From positions 6,227,001 through 6,291,000 of the forward strand of contig NZ_CP110128.1 in assembly GCF_028471945.1 (NCBI RefSeq): a stretch of DNA of 64,000 bases. Reading direction: 5' to 3'. Both the position numbers and the translations under genes were made by a program. This document shows positions 30,271 through 38,952 of this stretch, piece after piece. A model generated the notes under the pieces. It was not told the origin of the DNA and did no database searches. It saw nothing but the letters and a program-made list of their open reading frames with translations. Position 1 is the first letter of the stretch; each line of letters opens with the position of its first letter. Origin of the DNA: Pseudomonas sp. WJP1 (lineage in GTDB: Bacteria; Pseudomonadota; Gammaproteobacteria; Pseudomonadales; Pseudomonadaceae).

Positions 30271-31587
30271 ATGGGCCCATGGCTCGATAGCGTGACCGGT
30301 TGGCTGACGGTCAACCCGCAATGGCTGGCGGCAGCGGTATTCATCGTGGCCTTTGTGGAATGCCTGGCGATTGCCGGCCTGATCGTGCCTGGCACGGTCT
30401 TGCTGTTCGCCGTGGCGGTACTGGCCGGCAGCGGCGCACTGTCGTTGAGTGAAACGCTGCTGCTGGGGTTTCTCGCCGGCGTGCTTGGCGACGTGGTCTC
30501 GTATTTCCTCGGCCGGCATTTCCATCAGAACATCCGGCGTCTGCCCGGCTTGCGTCATCATCCGGAATGGATCGCAGGGGCCGAGGCGTATTTCCAGCGC
30601 TACGGCATCGCCAGCCTGCTGGTCGGGCGCTTCATCGGCCCCTTGCGCCCCATGCTGCCGATGGTCGCCGGGATGTTCGACATGCCATTCCCACGATTCT
30701 TCGCCGTGAGCCTGCTGGCTGGCGCGGGTTGGTCGGTGGCTTACCTGCTACCGGGCTGGGCGACGGGCGCGGCGATTCGCCTGCCACTGCCCGAAGGCTT
30801 CTGGCCTGAGGCCGGCATCGTTGCCGGCAGCATCGCGCTCATGATCGGACTGAGCGCAACCAGCAGCCTGCGCCGCCATCGCAAGGCCACGGTGTTCATT
30901 GCCGGCATGAGCTTGCTGATCCTGGCGGGCCTGTTTATCGGCTATCCGCACCTCAATGCCCTCGACCAGGGGGTGATGACCCTGGTGCAGGAACACCGCA
31001 GCCCGATGCTCGACGAAGTGGCGGTGGTCTTCACCCTCATCGGCGAATTCCGCAACATGCTGATCTTCAGCGCCTTGCTGGTGGTGCTGCTGCTGATTAC
31101 GCGGCAATGGCGACAGCTGATCTTCGCCACCAGCACCCTGCTCTGCACCGCCTTGGGCAACACCCTGACCAAACACTTCTTTGCCCGGGTGCGCCCGGAG
31201 GTCTTGAGCGACCCGCTAACCAGCTACAGCATGCCCAGTGGCCACGCCTCCGGGTCGTTTGCGCTCTTCCTGACCCTCGCCGTACTGGCCGGCCGCGGCC
31301 AACCCCCGCGCATGCGCCTGACCTGGCTGTTGGTGGCGTGCCTGCCGGCGCTGGCGATTTCCCTGTCGCGGGTATACCTCGGCGCACACTGGCCGACCGA
31401 CGTGCTGGCGGGCGCGATGCTGGCGTCGTGCGTATGCGCGGCGAGCCTGTGGCTCAGCCAGCGCCAGACCTCGCTCAACGCCCTGCCGCCAAAAGTCTGG
31501 TGGCTGGTGCTGCCGTCACTGGTGGCATTGTTCGGGTTCTTCGTGTTGAGGCATTTGCCGCATACGATGTTGCGGTACGCGTATTAG
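30271..31587 (+). CDS. DedA-PAP2 fusion membrane protein
   Basis: A 438-residue inner-membrane protein joining two domains. Residues about 1-200 are a DedA/SNARE-associated domain, with the substrate-region signatures GLIVPGTVLLF and GRFIGPLRPMLPMVAGM; DedA proteins are linked to lipid-carrier flipping. Residues about 220-410 are a PAP2 phosphatase domain with the three motifs KHFFARVRPE, SMPSGHASGS and SRVYLGAHWPTDV, all key residues present. The fusion suggests coupled transport and dephosphorylation of a lipid phosphate such as undecaprenyl pyrophosphate (inference). Convergent with the LON-domain gene, with only 9 bases between stops. Confidence 0.88.
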   Translation: MGPWLDSVTGWLTVNPQWLAAAVFIVAFVECLAIAGLIVPGTVLLFAVAVLAGSGALSLSETLLLGFLAGVLGDVVSYFLGRHFHQNIRRLPGLRHHPEWIAGAEAYFQRYGIASLLVGRFIGPLRPMLPMVAGMFDMPFPRFFAVSLLAGAGWSVAYLLPGWATGAAIRLPLPEGFWPEAGIVAGSIALMIGLSATSSLRRHRKATVFIAGMSLLILAGLFIGYPHLNALDQGVMTLVQEHRSPMLDEVAVVFTLIGEFRNMLIFSALLVVLLLITRQWRQLIFATSTLLCTALGNTLTKHFFARVRPEVLSDPLTSYSMPSGHASGSFALFLTLAVLAGRGQPPRMRLTWLLVACLPALAISLSRVYLGAHWPTDVLAGAMLASCVCAASLWLSQRQTSLNALPPKVWWLVLPSLVALFGFFVLRHLPHTMLRYAY

Positions 31588-31596
31588 CCAACGGTG

Positions 31597-32187
31597 TCAG
31601 GCAAACAACTCACCCTGCAACTCATCGAGCAACGCCTGAATCGCATCCAGGCGCTGCTGCGGATCATCGAGTTGCAACAGGTCGATCTTGTCCTCTTCGG
31701 CGAAGGGCAAAAGGTACGCCAACTGATTGGCCAGTGATTGTTGCCCCGCCGCTTCAGTGCCCATGTTCAGCGCTTCGACCATCGGGTGTTCGGCCAGGGC
31801 CTTGAGCAAGGCCACCAGGTCGGCGTCTTCGTCCTGCAGGGGTTGCTCGGGTTCGTCTTCCAGCCATTCGACCTCGGCAAGGATCAACTGGTCGCGCTGG
31901 ACTTCGGTGGACAGCACTTTGAACCGTCGCCCGCCCTCTACCCGAATCCCCAGCAGGCCATTGTCCTGCTGCTGAAAATCGGTGATACGCGCTTCACAAC
32001 CGACCATGGCAAACCCCTGCGGCGCGATACCGACTTCGCTCCCCTCAAGGATGCACACCACGCCGAAGCCGCCGCCCTGTTTCATGCAGCGACCGATCAT
32101 GTCCAGGTAACGCGCCTCGAAGATCTGCAGGTCGAGGATGCAACCAGGAAACAGCACCGTGTTCAGCGGAAAAAGCGGCAGACTCAT
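31597..32187 (-). CDS. LON N-terminal-domain protein
   Basis: A 196-residue protein with only the substrate-binding LON-N domain (MSLPLFPLNTVLFPGCILDLQ is its start; blocks PLFPLNTVLFPG and LQIFEARYLDMI). It lacks the AAA+ and protease domains of Lon. The biological role of such stand-alone domains is not clear. The ATG at 32187 is favoured because AAGGA lies 8 bases before it; a second ATG two codons upstream is too close to that site. It follows lrgB by 11 bases and may be in that operon. Confidence 0.85.
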   Translation of the reverse strand: MSLPLFPLNTVLFPGCILDLQIFEARYLDMIGRCMKQGGGFGVVCILEGSEVGIAPQGFAMVGCEARITDFQQQDNGLLGIRVEGGRRFKVLSTEVQRDQLILAEVEWLEDEPEQPLQDEDADLVALLKALAEHPMVEALNMGTEAAGQQSLANQLAYLLPFAEEDKIDLLQLDDPQQRLDAIQALLDELQGELFA

Positions 32188-32198
32188 AGACATATTCC

Positions 32199-32915
32199 TT
32201 ACACCACCATCGACACCGCCAACGGCAGGAACACCGCCGTGGCCACGCCCATCAAACTCATCGCCAGCGCCGCGAAGGCGCCACATTCATCACTTTCCTG
32301 CATCGCCACCGCCGTGCCAACCGCGTGGGCGGTCATGCCCAGTGCCATGCCGCGGGCCTCGGGGCTGTGGACACCGAGCCGGGTCAACAGGCTCGGGCCG
32401 AATATCGCCCCGATCACCCCGGTGATCAGCACGAACACCGCCGCCAGCGCCGCGACCCCGCCAATCTGCTCGGCCACCAGCATGGCGATAGGTGATGTCA
32501 CCGATTTCGGCGCCATGGTCATCAGGATCATGTGTTCGGCCCCGAACCACCAGCCCAACAGCACCCCCATGCACGTGGCGACCACACCACCTATCACCAG
32601 CGTAGTAAATATCGGCCAGAACAACTGCCGAATCCGCCGCAGATTGAGGTAAAGCGGCACGGCCAGCGCGACCGTCGCGGGGCCGAGCAGAATGCTCAGG
32701 ATCTCGGTGCTCTTGCGGTACTCGGCGTAAGTCAGGCCACAGCCCACCAGCACACCGATCACCAGCAACATGGAGACCAGCACCGGCTGCAAAAAGATCC
32801 AGCGGGTTTTCTCGAATGCCGCCAGCACCAGCTGATAGGCACCGAGCGTGATGCCGATGCCGAACAATGGATGATGAATCACCGACGTCCAGGCGCCGTG
32901 CCAGTCAAGGATCAT
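32199..32915 (-). CDS. lrgB: LrgB family protein
   Basis: A 238-residue membrane protein of the LrgB/CidB family with about seven hydrophobic segments. Recognisable patterns are LLGPATVALAVPLY, MAPKSVTSPIAM and GMTAHAVGTA. It pairs with LrgA in controlling murein hydrolase activity or small-molecule export; in some bacteria the pair transports pyruvate or glycolate. Its ATG overlaps the lrgA stop by 4 bases (ATGA). Confidence 0.9.
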   Translation of the reverse strand: MILDWHGAWTSVIHHPLFGIGITLGAYQLVLAAFEKTRWIFLQPVLVSMLLVIGVLVGCGLTYAEYRKSTEILSILLGPATVALAVPLYLNLRRIRQLFWPIFTTLVIGGVVATCMGVLLGWWFGAEHMILMTMAPKSVTSPIAMLVAEQIGGVAALAAVFVLITGVIGAIFGPSLLTRLGVHSPEARGMALGMTAHAVGTAVAMQESDECGAFAALAMSLMGVATAVFLPLAVSMVV

Positions 32916-33274
32916 TGGCCATCCTCAGGGTGGACATGGCGCTTGACCATGCGCTGCATGAGAACTCCGGCGAACGCCATCGACAGCAACAATGACAACA
33001 CCAGCGCGCCGACAATGGCCCAGAAGTCGGCGGCGATATCCGTGGCGTACACCATCACCCCCACGGCCGGTGGCACCAGCAGCAATGGCAGGTAGCGCAG
33101 CAGGCTGCTGGCTGCAAGGTTCAGCGGCTCGCCGACCTGGCCTCGACCGATCAGGAACATCAGTAACAGCAGCAGGCCGATGATCGGCCCCGGCAGGAAG
33201 GATAAAAACAAATGGTTGATCGCGGTGCCGAGCAATTGGAACAGCACCAGCCAGGTCAGGCCACGTAACAACAT
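32912..33274 (-). CDS. lrgA: LrgA/CidA family holin-like protein
   Basis: A 120-residue protein with four hydrophobic segments, of the CidA/LrgA family. Marks are LPGPIIGLLLLL and LLLVPPAVGVM. It is translated just before lrgB with a 4-base overlap. The ATG at 33274 (MLLRGLTWLV) is chosen over upstream frames since GGGGGA lies 5-10 bases before it. It is divergent from the phaJ-type gene. Confidence 0.88.
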   Translation of the reverse strand: MLLRGLTWLVLFQLLGTAINHLFLSFLPGPIIGLLLLLMFLIGRGQVGEPLNLAASSLLRYLPLLLVPPAVGVMVYATDIAADFWAIVGALVLSLLLSMAFAGVLMQRMVKRHVHPEDGQ

Positions 33275-33470
33275 CGATGTTCCCCCGCAAAAATCCGTCA
33301 CCCGCATTGGCCCACGCATTATAAGCACGCTTGCGCTATGGATCGGCATTCGCCATAAGCATGGTCAGTTGACCGCAGCGTTTTGCCATGTTGATCTAAA
33401 GTAGTAATCCGGGCGATCAAATCCCCCCACCCTAAAAACTATAAAACCGATGAACGCAAGGAGAGTCTCA

Positions 33471-33926
33471 ATGCCCTTTGTACCTGTTGCAGAGCTCAAA
33501 GATTATGTCGGCAAGGAACTCGGAAGTTCCGACTGGCTCACCATCGACCAGGAGCGTATCAACCTGTTCGCCGAAGCCACAGGGGACTACCAGTTCATCC
33601 ACGTCGACCCGGTCAAAGCCGCGCAAACGCCATTTGGCGGCACCATTGCCCACGGTTTCCTGTCGCTGTCGCTGATTCCAAAACTGATGGAAGACATCCT
33701 CGTCATGCCAGAAGGCTTGAAGATGGTGGTCAACTATGGCCTGGACAGCGTGCGCTTCATTCAGCCGGTCAAGGTCGACTCGAAGGTGCGCCTCAAGGTC
33801 GAACTGTCCGAGGTCACCGAGAAAAAACCCGGTCAATTGCTGCTCAAGGCCATCGCCACACTGGAAATCGAAGGCATGGACAAGCCGGCGTATGTCGCCG
33901 AATCCCTGTCGCTCTGCTTCGTGTAA
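33471..33926 (+). CDS. phaJ: MaoC-like (R)-specific enoyl-CoA hydratase
   Basis: A 151-residue hot-dog-fold hydratase. The catalytic Asp/His motif is FAEATGDYQFIHVDP, followed by GGTIAHGFLSLSL, the classic MaoC hydratase 2 pattern. Such PhaJ proteins turn enoyl-CoA from beta-oxidation into (R)-3-hydroxyacyl-CoA for polyhydroxyalkanoate synthesis. Length and position fit P. aeruginosa PhaJ4 (PA4015) as I recall it; substrate range is not shown by the sequence. The ATG at 33471 has AAGGAGAG upstream. Confidence 0.85.
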   Translation: MPFVPVAELKDYVGKELGSSDWLTIDQERINLFAEATGDYQFIHVDPVKAAQTPFGGTIAHGFLSLSLIPKLMEDILVMPEGLKMVVNYGLDSVRFIQPVKVDSKVRLKVELSEVTEKKPGQLLLKAIATLEIEGMDKPAYVAESLSLCFV

Positions 33927-34039
33927 ACCGTCCCGGATGCGAAGCAGCGCAGGCTGTTTCGCATCCCCTGCGTCTCTATCGGCTGTATTAGGGCACATAG
34001 CTGCGGCATACTCGGTCGCCTAATTGCCCGGAACCCGCT

Positions 34040-35758
34040 ATGCGCCCACTTGCACTAATCGCCTTGACCCTGATGCTCACCGCTTGCGGCGACGGCGAAT
34101 CGCTTTTGCCCGCGGACGCCCGCCTGCCGGACGGTGGACGTTATCGCGGCGACCTGGTCAACGGATTGCTGCAGGGACAGGGCCGCATCGACTACCCGAA
34201 CGGCAGCTGGTACGCCGGCGAGTTCGACCAGGGCCAATGGCATGGCCAGGGTGAGTGGCATGGCAGCAATGGCGAGGTCTATCGCGGCCAGTTCAAGCAA
34301 GGTCTGTTCGATGGCCAGGGCACCCTGACCACCAGCGCGGGCAGCTACACCGGCGGCTTCAAGCTTGGCCGACGCGACGGCGAAGGCACCCTCAAAGAAA
34401 ACGGCATGATCTACCGCGGCGAATTCAAGGCCGACCAATACTCCGGGCTCGGTCGCCTGGAGCTCGAAGACGGCAGCGCCTATCAGGGCCAGTTCGCCCA
34501 CGGCAAGCCCAATGGCGAAGGCCAACGCAGCGACGGCAGCGGCAATCAATTCACAGGGCACTTCGTCGACGGCCAGCTGGAAGGTAACGGAACCTTCAAC
34601 AGCGCTGAAGGCGACATCTATGTCGGCGGGTTCAAGAACAACCAATTGCACGGCAAGGGACGATATGAAAATGCCGACGGCGACGTATGGCTGGGTCAAT
34701 TCAAGGAAGGCTCGCTCAACGGCAAGGGCGAACTGATCGGTGCCGACGGCAGCCATTACATCGGACACTTCAGCGATTGGCGCTTCACCGGCCAAGGCCG
34801 GCTGAACCTGGCCGACGGCAGTTTTTACACCGGCCAGTTCGACAACGACACTTACTCCGGACGCGGCACCCTGGTCCTCACCGACGGCGCCGTACTCAGT
34901 GGCACCTGGATCAACGGCCAGCGTGTGCGCGACGCCGAGGGCAAATTGCTGCCCGACACCCTTGAACTTGGCTTGCTGGCCCAGGGGCGCTTGCTCGAAG
35001 AAGCGTTCACCAATGTTCCAGCCTCGACCCCGGCGGTGGAGCTCTACACCCTGACCCTTGGCGGCGACGGCAAGCAAAGCGTGTTCCTGCGCGAATCCGA
35101 CTATGTCGCGAACATGCTCACCAGCCGCTTCGGCGCCTATGGCCAGATCCGCCTGGTGAACCATCGCGACCACCTCGGCGACCGGCCGATGGCCACCCGG
35201 GAAAGCCTGCGGCGCTCCGCCCAGACGCTGGCCGAACGCAGTGGCCCTGAAGACCTGATTTTCATCTACCTGACCAGCCACGGCACCAGCGAGCACGAAC
35301 TGGTGCTCGACCAGCCGCGCATGGAACTGGCCGATCTGCCGGCCGACGAGCTGGCCACCGTGCTGGCGCCACTGAAAAACCGCGACAAGATCATCGTGAT
35401 TTCGTCCTGCTACTCCGGCGGTTTCATCCCTGCCCTGAAGGACGAACGCACCCTGATCATGACCGCTTCGCGCGCTGACCGCGTGTCTTTCGGCTGTTCC
35501 GAAGAAGCCAACTTCACCTACTTCGGCGATGCCCTGTTCGCCCGGGCGCTGAACCAGACCGATGACCTGGAGCAAGCCTTCAAATTGGCCAAGGCCACCG
35601 TCGCCGAGCGCGAGCTGGCAGACAATTTCGAAGCCTCCGAACCGCAGATCTGGGCGCCTAAAACCGTGCTCTCGCACTGGCAACTGTTACGTAAGCAGCA
35701 GGCAAGAAAAGCCCTGCAAAGTGTCTCCATTGACAGCAAGGATACAAAGAACAACTAA
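34040..35758 (+). CDS. MORN-repeat lipoprotein with C13 caspase-like peptidase domain
   Basis: A 572-residue envelope protein. It starts with a lipobox LMLTAC (Cys16). Residues about 33-295 are eleven or twelve MORN repeats of 23 residues (pattern YxGxFxxGxxxGxG), which often bind lipids or proteins. A C-terminal peptidase C13 (legumain/caspase-like) domain follows, about residues 325-545. Its catalytic dyad is His414 in TSHGTSEHE and Cys457 in ISSCYSGGF. Substrate and role are unknown. It lies between the phaJ-type gene and an NAD(P)-binding protein gene that starts 27 bases later, perhaps in one operon. Confidence 0.88.
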   Translation: MRPLALIALTLMLTACGDGESLLPADARLPDGGRYRGDLVNGLLQGQGRIDYPNGSWYAGEFDQGQWHGQGEWHGSNGEVYRGQFKQGLFDGQGTLTTSAGSYTGGFKLGRRDGEGTLKENGMIYRGEFKADQYSGLGRLELEDGSAYQGQFAHGKPNGEGQRSDGSGNQFTGHFVDGQLEGNGTFNSAEGDIYVGGFKNNQLHGKGRYENADGDVWLGQFKEGSLNGKGELIGADGSHYIGHFSDWRFTGQGRLNLADGSFYTGQFDNDTYSGRGTLVLTDGAVLSGTWINGQRVRDAEGKLLPDTLELGLLAQGRLLEEAFTNVPASTPAVELYTLTLGGDGKQSVFLRESDYVANMLTSRFGAYGQIRLVNHRDHLGDRPMATRESLRRSAQTLAERSGPEDLIFIYLTSHGTSEHELVLDQPRMELADLPADELATVLAPLKNRDKIIVISSCYSGGFIPALKDERTLIMTASRADRVSFGCSEEANFTYFGDALFARALNQTDDLEQAFKLAKATVAERELADNFEASEPQIWAPKTVLSHWQLLRKQQARKALQSVSIDSKDTKNN

Positions 35759-35785
35759 GCTGAACAGTATCAAGGGAGAAACACT

Positions 35786-36427
35786 ATGTACTTGACGCCT
35801 CAGCACGTGCTACTTGCCGGAGCCACCGGTTTGACCGGTGAACACTTACTTGATCGCTTGCTCAACGAGCCAACGATATCGCGAGTATTGGCCCCCTCGC
35901 GCCGCCCGCTGGCCGAGCATCCCCACCTGGAAAACCCGGTGGGCGATCCCTCTGAATTTCTGCCGCAATTGAACGGCCGCGTCGACATCGCCTACTGCTG
36001 CCTGGGCACCACCATCAAGCAGGCCGGCTCGGAGCAAGCGTTTCGCGCGGTGGACCTGGACATGGTGGTGGCTTTCGCCAAACGTGCCCGGGAGATGGGT
36101 GCACGGCACCTGATCGTGATCAGCGCCCTGGGGGCCGATCGCCGATCCTCGATTTTCTACAACCGGGTCAAAGGCGAAATGGAACATGCATTGCGTGCGC
36201 AGGACTGGCCGCAGCTGACCATCTGCCGCCCGTCATTGCTGCTGGGCGAACGCACCGAGCCACGCTTGGGCGAGCAATTCGCCGGGCCCTTGTCGAAACT
36301 GATTCCCGGCAAGTACCGAGGCATAGAAGCCTGCCAATTGGCCCGCGCCATGTGGCGCCTCGCCCTGGAGGAGCAGGATGGGGTGCGGATTGTCGAGTCG
36401 GATGAGTTGAGGAAGTTGGGCAAGTAA
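35786..36427 (+). CDS. NAD(P)-binding oxidoreductase-like protein
   Basis: A 213-residue Rossmann-fold protein of the atypical short-chain dehydrogenase type (NAD(P)H-binding, HIM1/YbjT-like). The dinucleotide loop is [18 protein letters not shown] near the N-terminus. [25 protein letters not shown] carries a serine and a Tyr-x3-Lys (blocks [11 protein letters not shown] and [10 protein letters not shown]). Substrate unknown. It starts 27 bases after the MORN-C13 gene, behind AAGGGAGA, so the two are likely co-transcribed. Confidence 0.85.
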   Translation: MYLTPQHVLLAGATGLTGEHLLDRLLNEPTISRVLAPSRRPLAEHPHLENPVGDPSEFLPQLNGRVDIAYCCLGTTIKQAGSEQAFRAVDLDMVVAFAKRAREMGARHLIVISALGADRRSSIFYNRVKGEMEHALRAQDWPQLTICRPSLLLGERTEPRLGEQFAGPLSKLIPGKYRGIEACQLARAMWRLALEEQDGVRIVESDELRKLGK

Positions 36428-36429
36428 TT

Positions 36430-36509
36430 CAAAAGATCGCAGCCTGCGGCAGCTCCTACATTGGGAAGGTGTTCACCCTGTAGGAGCTGCCGCAGGCTGC
36501 GATCTTTTG
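36430..36509. repeat. Long inverted repeat, second copy
   Basis: The same element as at 14794-14872: arms AAAAGATCGCAGCCTGCGGC plus AGCTCCTACA and its reverse complement, with an 18-base unlike centre. It lies between two convergent genes and has A- and T-runs outside, so it may act as a bidirectional terminator. Confidence 0.8.
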
Positions 36510-36512
36510 TCT

Positions 36513-36797
36513 TTACAACCCGCCGGTTGCCTGGAAACTCACGCCAATCACCGTCAGCAACGACAACGGCAACAACAGCGTGTCGAGCAACGCACTGGCC
36601 GGCAAATCAACGCCAGGATAGCTCGGTGCCTCGGCGCCAAAACGGTCCACCGCGCAACAACCGCCATTGAGCGCATACAGATCCAACCGCGTCCCTGAGT
36701 ACACCACGGGCGCTCCCGGCTTTGCCGCATCCAGCGTACGCGCGGTGGCACATCCCGCCAGCTGTAGCGCCAGCACGATCACCCACCACTTATTCAT
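36513..36797 (-). CDS. YceK/YidQ-type small lipoprotein
   Basis: A 94-residue lipoprotein. The signal [16 protein letters not shown] has its lipidation Cys at residue 16. The rest has the YceK/YidQ look: a [12 protein letters not shown] block, a double cysteine (GGCCAVD), a proline-rich [18 protein letters not shown] and a final hydrophobic part. Function unknown. The ATG at 36797 overlaps the ubiX stop by 8 bases. Confidence 0.8.
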   Translation of the reverse strand: MNKWWVIVLALQLAGCATARTLDAAKPGAPVVYSGTRLDLYALNGGCCAVDRFGAEAPSYPGVDLPASALLDTLLLPLSLLTVIGVSFQATGGL

Positions 36798-37422
36798 CGC
36801 AGGCCAAGTGGTGTTCACCCCAACGCGGCAGCATGTCCTGGGGAATGTTCAGCAGATTGAGGATGCGCGCCACGACGAAATCGATCAGGTCGTCGATGGT
36901 TTGCGGCTGATGATAAAAACCCGGCGATGCCGGCAAAATCGTCACGCCCATGTTCGACAACTTGAGCATGTGCTCCAGATGGATGCTCGAGTATGGCGCT
37001 TCACGGGGCACCAGGATCAGCTGGCGGCGCTCCTTGAGGGTGACATCGGCGGCACGTTCGATCAGGTTGTTGCAGGCCCCCGTCGCGATGGCCGACAAAG
37101 TCCCGGTGGAGCACGGCACGACTACCATCGCTGCCGGCGCGCCAGAGCCCGAAGCCACCGGCGACATCCAGTCTTCCTTGCCATAGACCCGGATCTGCCC
37201 GGCGGCAGCCCCGGTGTATTCAGTGAGGAAGGCTTGCATCGCCTGGGGCTTGGCCGGCAGCGTGACGTCGGTTTCCGTGGCCATCACCAGTTGCGCGGCC
37301 TTGGAAATCAGGAAGTGCACTTCGCGATCTTCGCGCACCAGGCAATCGAGCAGGCGCAAGCCGTACTGGGCGCCGGAAGCGCCAGTCATCGCCAGCGTGA
37401 TGCGGTCCGGACCGTTACTCAT
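36790..37422 (-). CDS. ubiX: Flavin prenyltransferase UbiX
   Basis: UbiX attaches a dimethylallyl group to FMN to make the prenylated flavin cofactor of the UbiD decarboxylase in ubiquinone synthesis. The 210-residue protein has the family patterns [39 protein letters not shown] and [17 protein letters not shown]. It overlaps mpl by 4 bases (ATGA) upstream and the small lipoprotein gene by 8 bases downstream, so the three form one minus-strand unit. Confidence 0.95.
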   Translation of the reverse strand: MSNGPDRITLAMTGASGAQYGLRLLDCLVREDREVHFLISKAAQLVMATETDVTLPAKPQAMQAFLTEYTGAAAGQIRVYGKEDWMSPVASGSGAPAAMVVVPCSTGTLSAIATGACNNLIERAADVTLKERRQLILVPREAPYSSIHLEHMLKLSNMGVTILPASPGFYHQPQTIDDLIDFVVARILNLLNIPQDMLPRWGEHHLACDE

Positions 37423-38768
37423 TTAAGCGCCTCGGCCAACTTGCCGTGCAGGCCGCCGAAGCCGCCGTTGCTCATGATCACCACATGAGTGCCAGGCTGG
37501 GCCTGACTCTTGACCCGCTCGATGATGCCTTCCAGCGAGTCGCTGACGATCGACGGTACCGTGCAGAGCGCGGCGGTGCCTGCCAGATCCCAACCGAGAT
37601 TGGCCGGCGCATACCAGATCACCTGGTCGGCATCGACAACGCTCTCCGGCAAACCGTCACGGTGTGCGCCAAGCTTCATGGAATTGGAGCGCGGTTCGAT
37701 GATCGCAATCAACGGCGCATCGCCAATGCGCTTGCGCAGGCCGTCGAGCGTGGTGGCAATGGCCGTCGGATGGTGGGCGAAGTCGTCATAGATGGTAATG
37801 CCACGCACCTCGGCGACTTTTTCCATCCGTCGTTTCACGCTCTTGAAGGCGCTCAAGGCAGCGATGCCCATGGCTGGCACCACGCCAACATGGCGCGCTG
37901 CGGCCAAGGTGGCCAATGCGTTGGCCACGTTATGCTGGCCCGTCATGTCCCACTCGACCACGCCTTGGGCGACGCCTTCGAACATCACTTCGAACTTCGA
38001 GCCATCGTCGCTGAGCAGCTTGACCTGCCACTGCCCCCCCGCGCCGGTGGTTTGCACCGGGGTCCAGCAACCCATCTCGATGACGCGCAGCAAAGCCGGT
38101 TCGGTGGTCGGATGAATCACCAGGCCTTCGCTCGGGATGGTCCGCACCAGATGGTGGAACTGTCGCTCGATCGCCGGCAGGTCCGGGAAGATATCGGCGT
38201 GGTCGAACTCCAGGTTGTTCAGGATCGCCGTGCGCGGACGGTAGTGAACGAACTTGGAGCGCTTGTCGAAGAACGCGCTGTCGTATTCATCGGCTTCGAT
38301 CACGAAAAACGGTGTGTCGCCCAAGCGTGCCGACACCGAGAAGTTCTGCGGCACACCGCCGATCAGGAAGCCCGGGCTCATGCCCGCGTGCTCCAGCACC
38401 CAGGCGAGCATGCTGCTGGTGGTGGTCTTGCCATGCGTACCGGCGACCGCCAGTACCCAGCGGCCTTGCAGCACGTGGTCGGCCAGCCATTGCGGGCCGG
38501 AGACATAGGGCAGGCCTTTGTTCAGCACGTACTCGACCGCCGGGTTGCCGCGCGACATGGCGTTGCCGATGACCACCAGATCAGGGGCCGGGTCCAGTTG
38601 CGCCGGGTCGTAGCCCTGGGTCAACTCGATGCCCTGCGCCTCGAGCTGAGTGCTCATCGGCGGGTAGACGTTGGCATCGGAGCCGGTCACGTGATGGCCG
38701 AGCTCTTTGGCCAGAACCGCCATCGAACCCATGAAAGTGCCGCAGATACCCAGAATATGAATGTGCAT
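37419..38768 (-). CDS. mpl: UDP-MurNAc:L-alanyl-gamma-D-glutamyl-meso-diaminopimelate ligase
   Basis: Mpl reattaches recycled murein tripeptide to UDP-MurNAc in the cytoplasm. The 449-residue Mur-ligase protein begins [17 protein letters not shown], has the ATP loop [13 protein letters not shown] and the [10 protein letters not shown] motif later. The ATG at 38768 has GAGGTC upstream; a longer frame to 38822 has no similarity. It functionally links with ldcA (16661-17608), another recycling enzyme in this window. Confidence 0.96.
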   Translation of the reverse strand: MHIHILGICGTFMGSMAVLAKELGHHVTGSDANVYPPMSTQLEAQGIELTQGYDPAQLDPAPDLVVIGNAMSRGNPAVEYVLNKGLPYVSGPQWLADHVLQGRWVLAVAGTHGKTTTSSMLAWVLEHAGMSPGFLIGGVPQNFSVSARLGDTPFFVIEADEYDSAFFDKRSKFVHYRPRTAILNNLEFDHADIFPDLPAIERQFHHLVRTIPSEGLVIHPTTEPALLRVIEMGCWTPVQTTGAGGQWQVKLLSDDGSKFEVMFEGVAQGVVEWDMTGQHNVANALATLAAARHVGVVPAMGIAALSAFKSVKRRMEKVAEVRGITIYDDFAHHPTAIATTLDGLRKRIGDAPLIAIIEPRSNSMKLGAHRDGLPESVVDADQVIWYAPANLGWDLAGTAALCTVPSIVSDSLEGIIERVKSQAQPGTHVVIMSNGGFGGLHGKLAEALK

Positions 38769-38845
38769 AGTCGACCTCGTAAAACATGGCCGCAGGTTAG
38801 CGTAGGGGGGAAAAATTCGCACCTTTGTTTCGCCCTCGCGGACGC

Positions 38846-38940
38846 CATCGCGAGCAGGCTCGCTCCCGCAGTAGATCTGGGTCAGCTCCCGAATTGTGAA
38901 TTCACCCCATTCCTGTGGGAGCGGGCTTGCCCGCGATTGG
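38846..38940. repeat. REP units flanking mpl and the sigma-54 activator
   Basis: CATCGCGAGCAGGCTCGCTC at 38846 and CCTGTGGGAGCGGGCTTGCC at 38912 are oppositely oriented REP units with about 40 bases between. They occupy the gap between mpl and the regulator gene. Confidence 0.7.
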
Positions 38941-38952
38941 GCGCGACACGAT

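Noticed and set aside
34055..35683. Long minus-strand frame (542 codons) over the MORN-C13 gene
   Set aside because: A shadow caused by the repeated high-G+C MORN units; the plus-strand protein has a signal, repeats and catalytic motifs.
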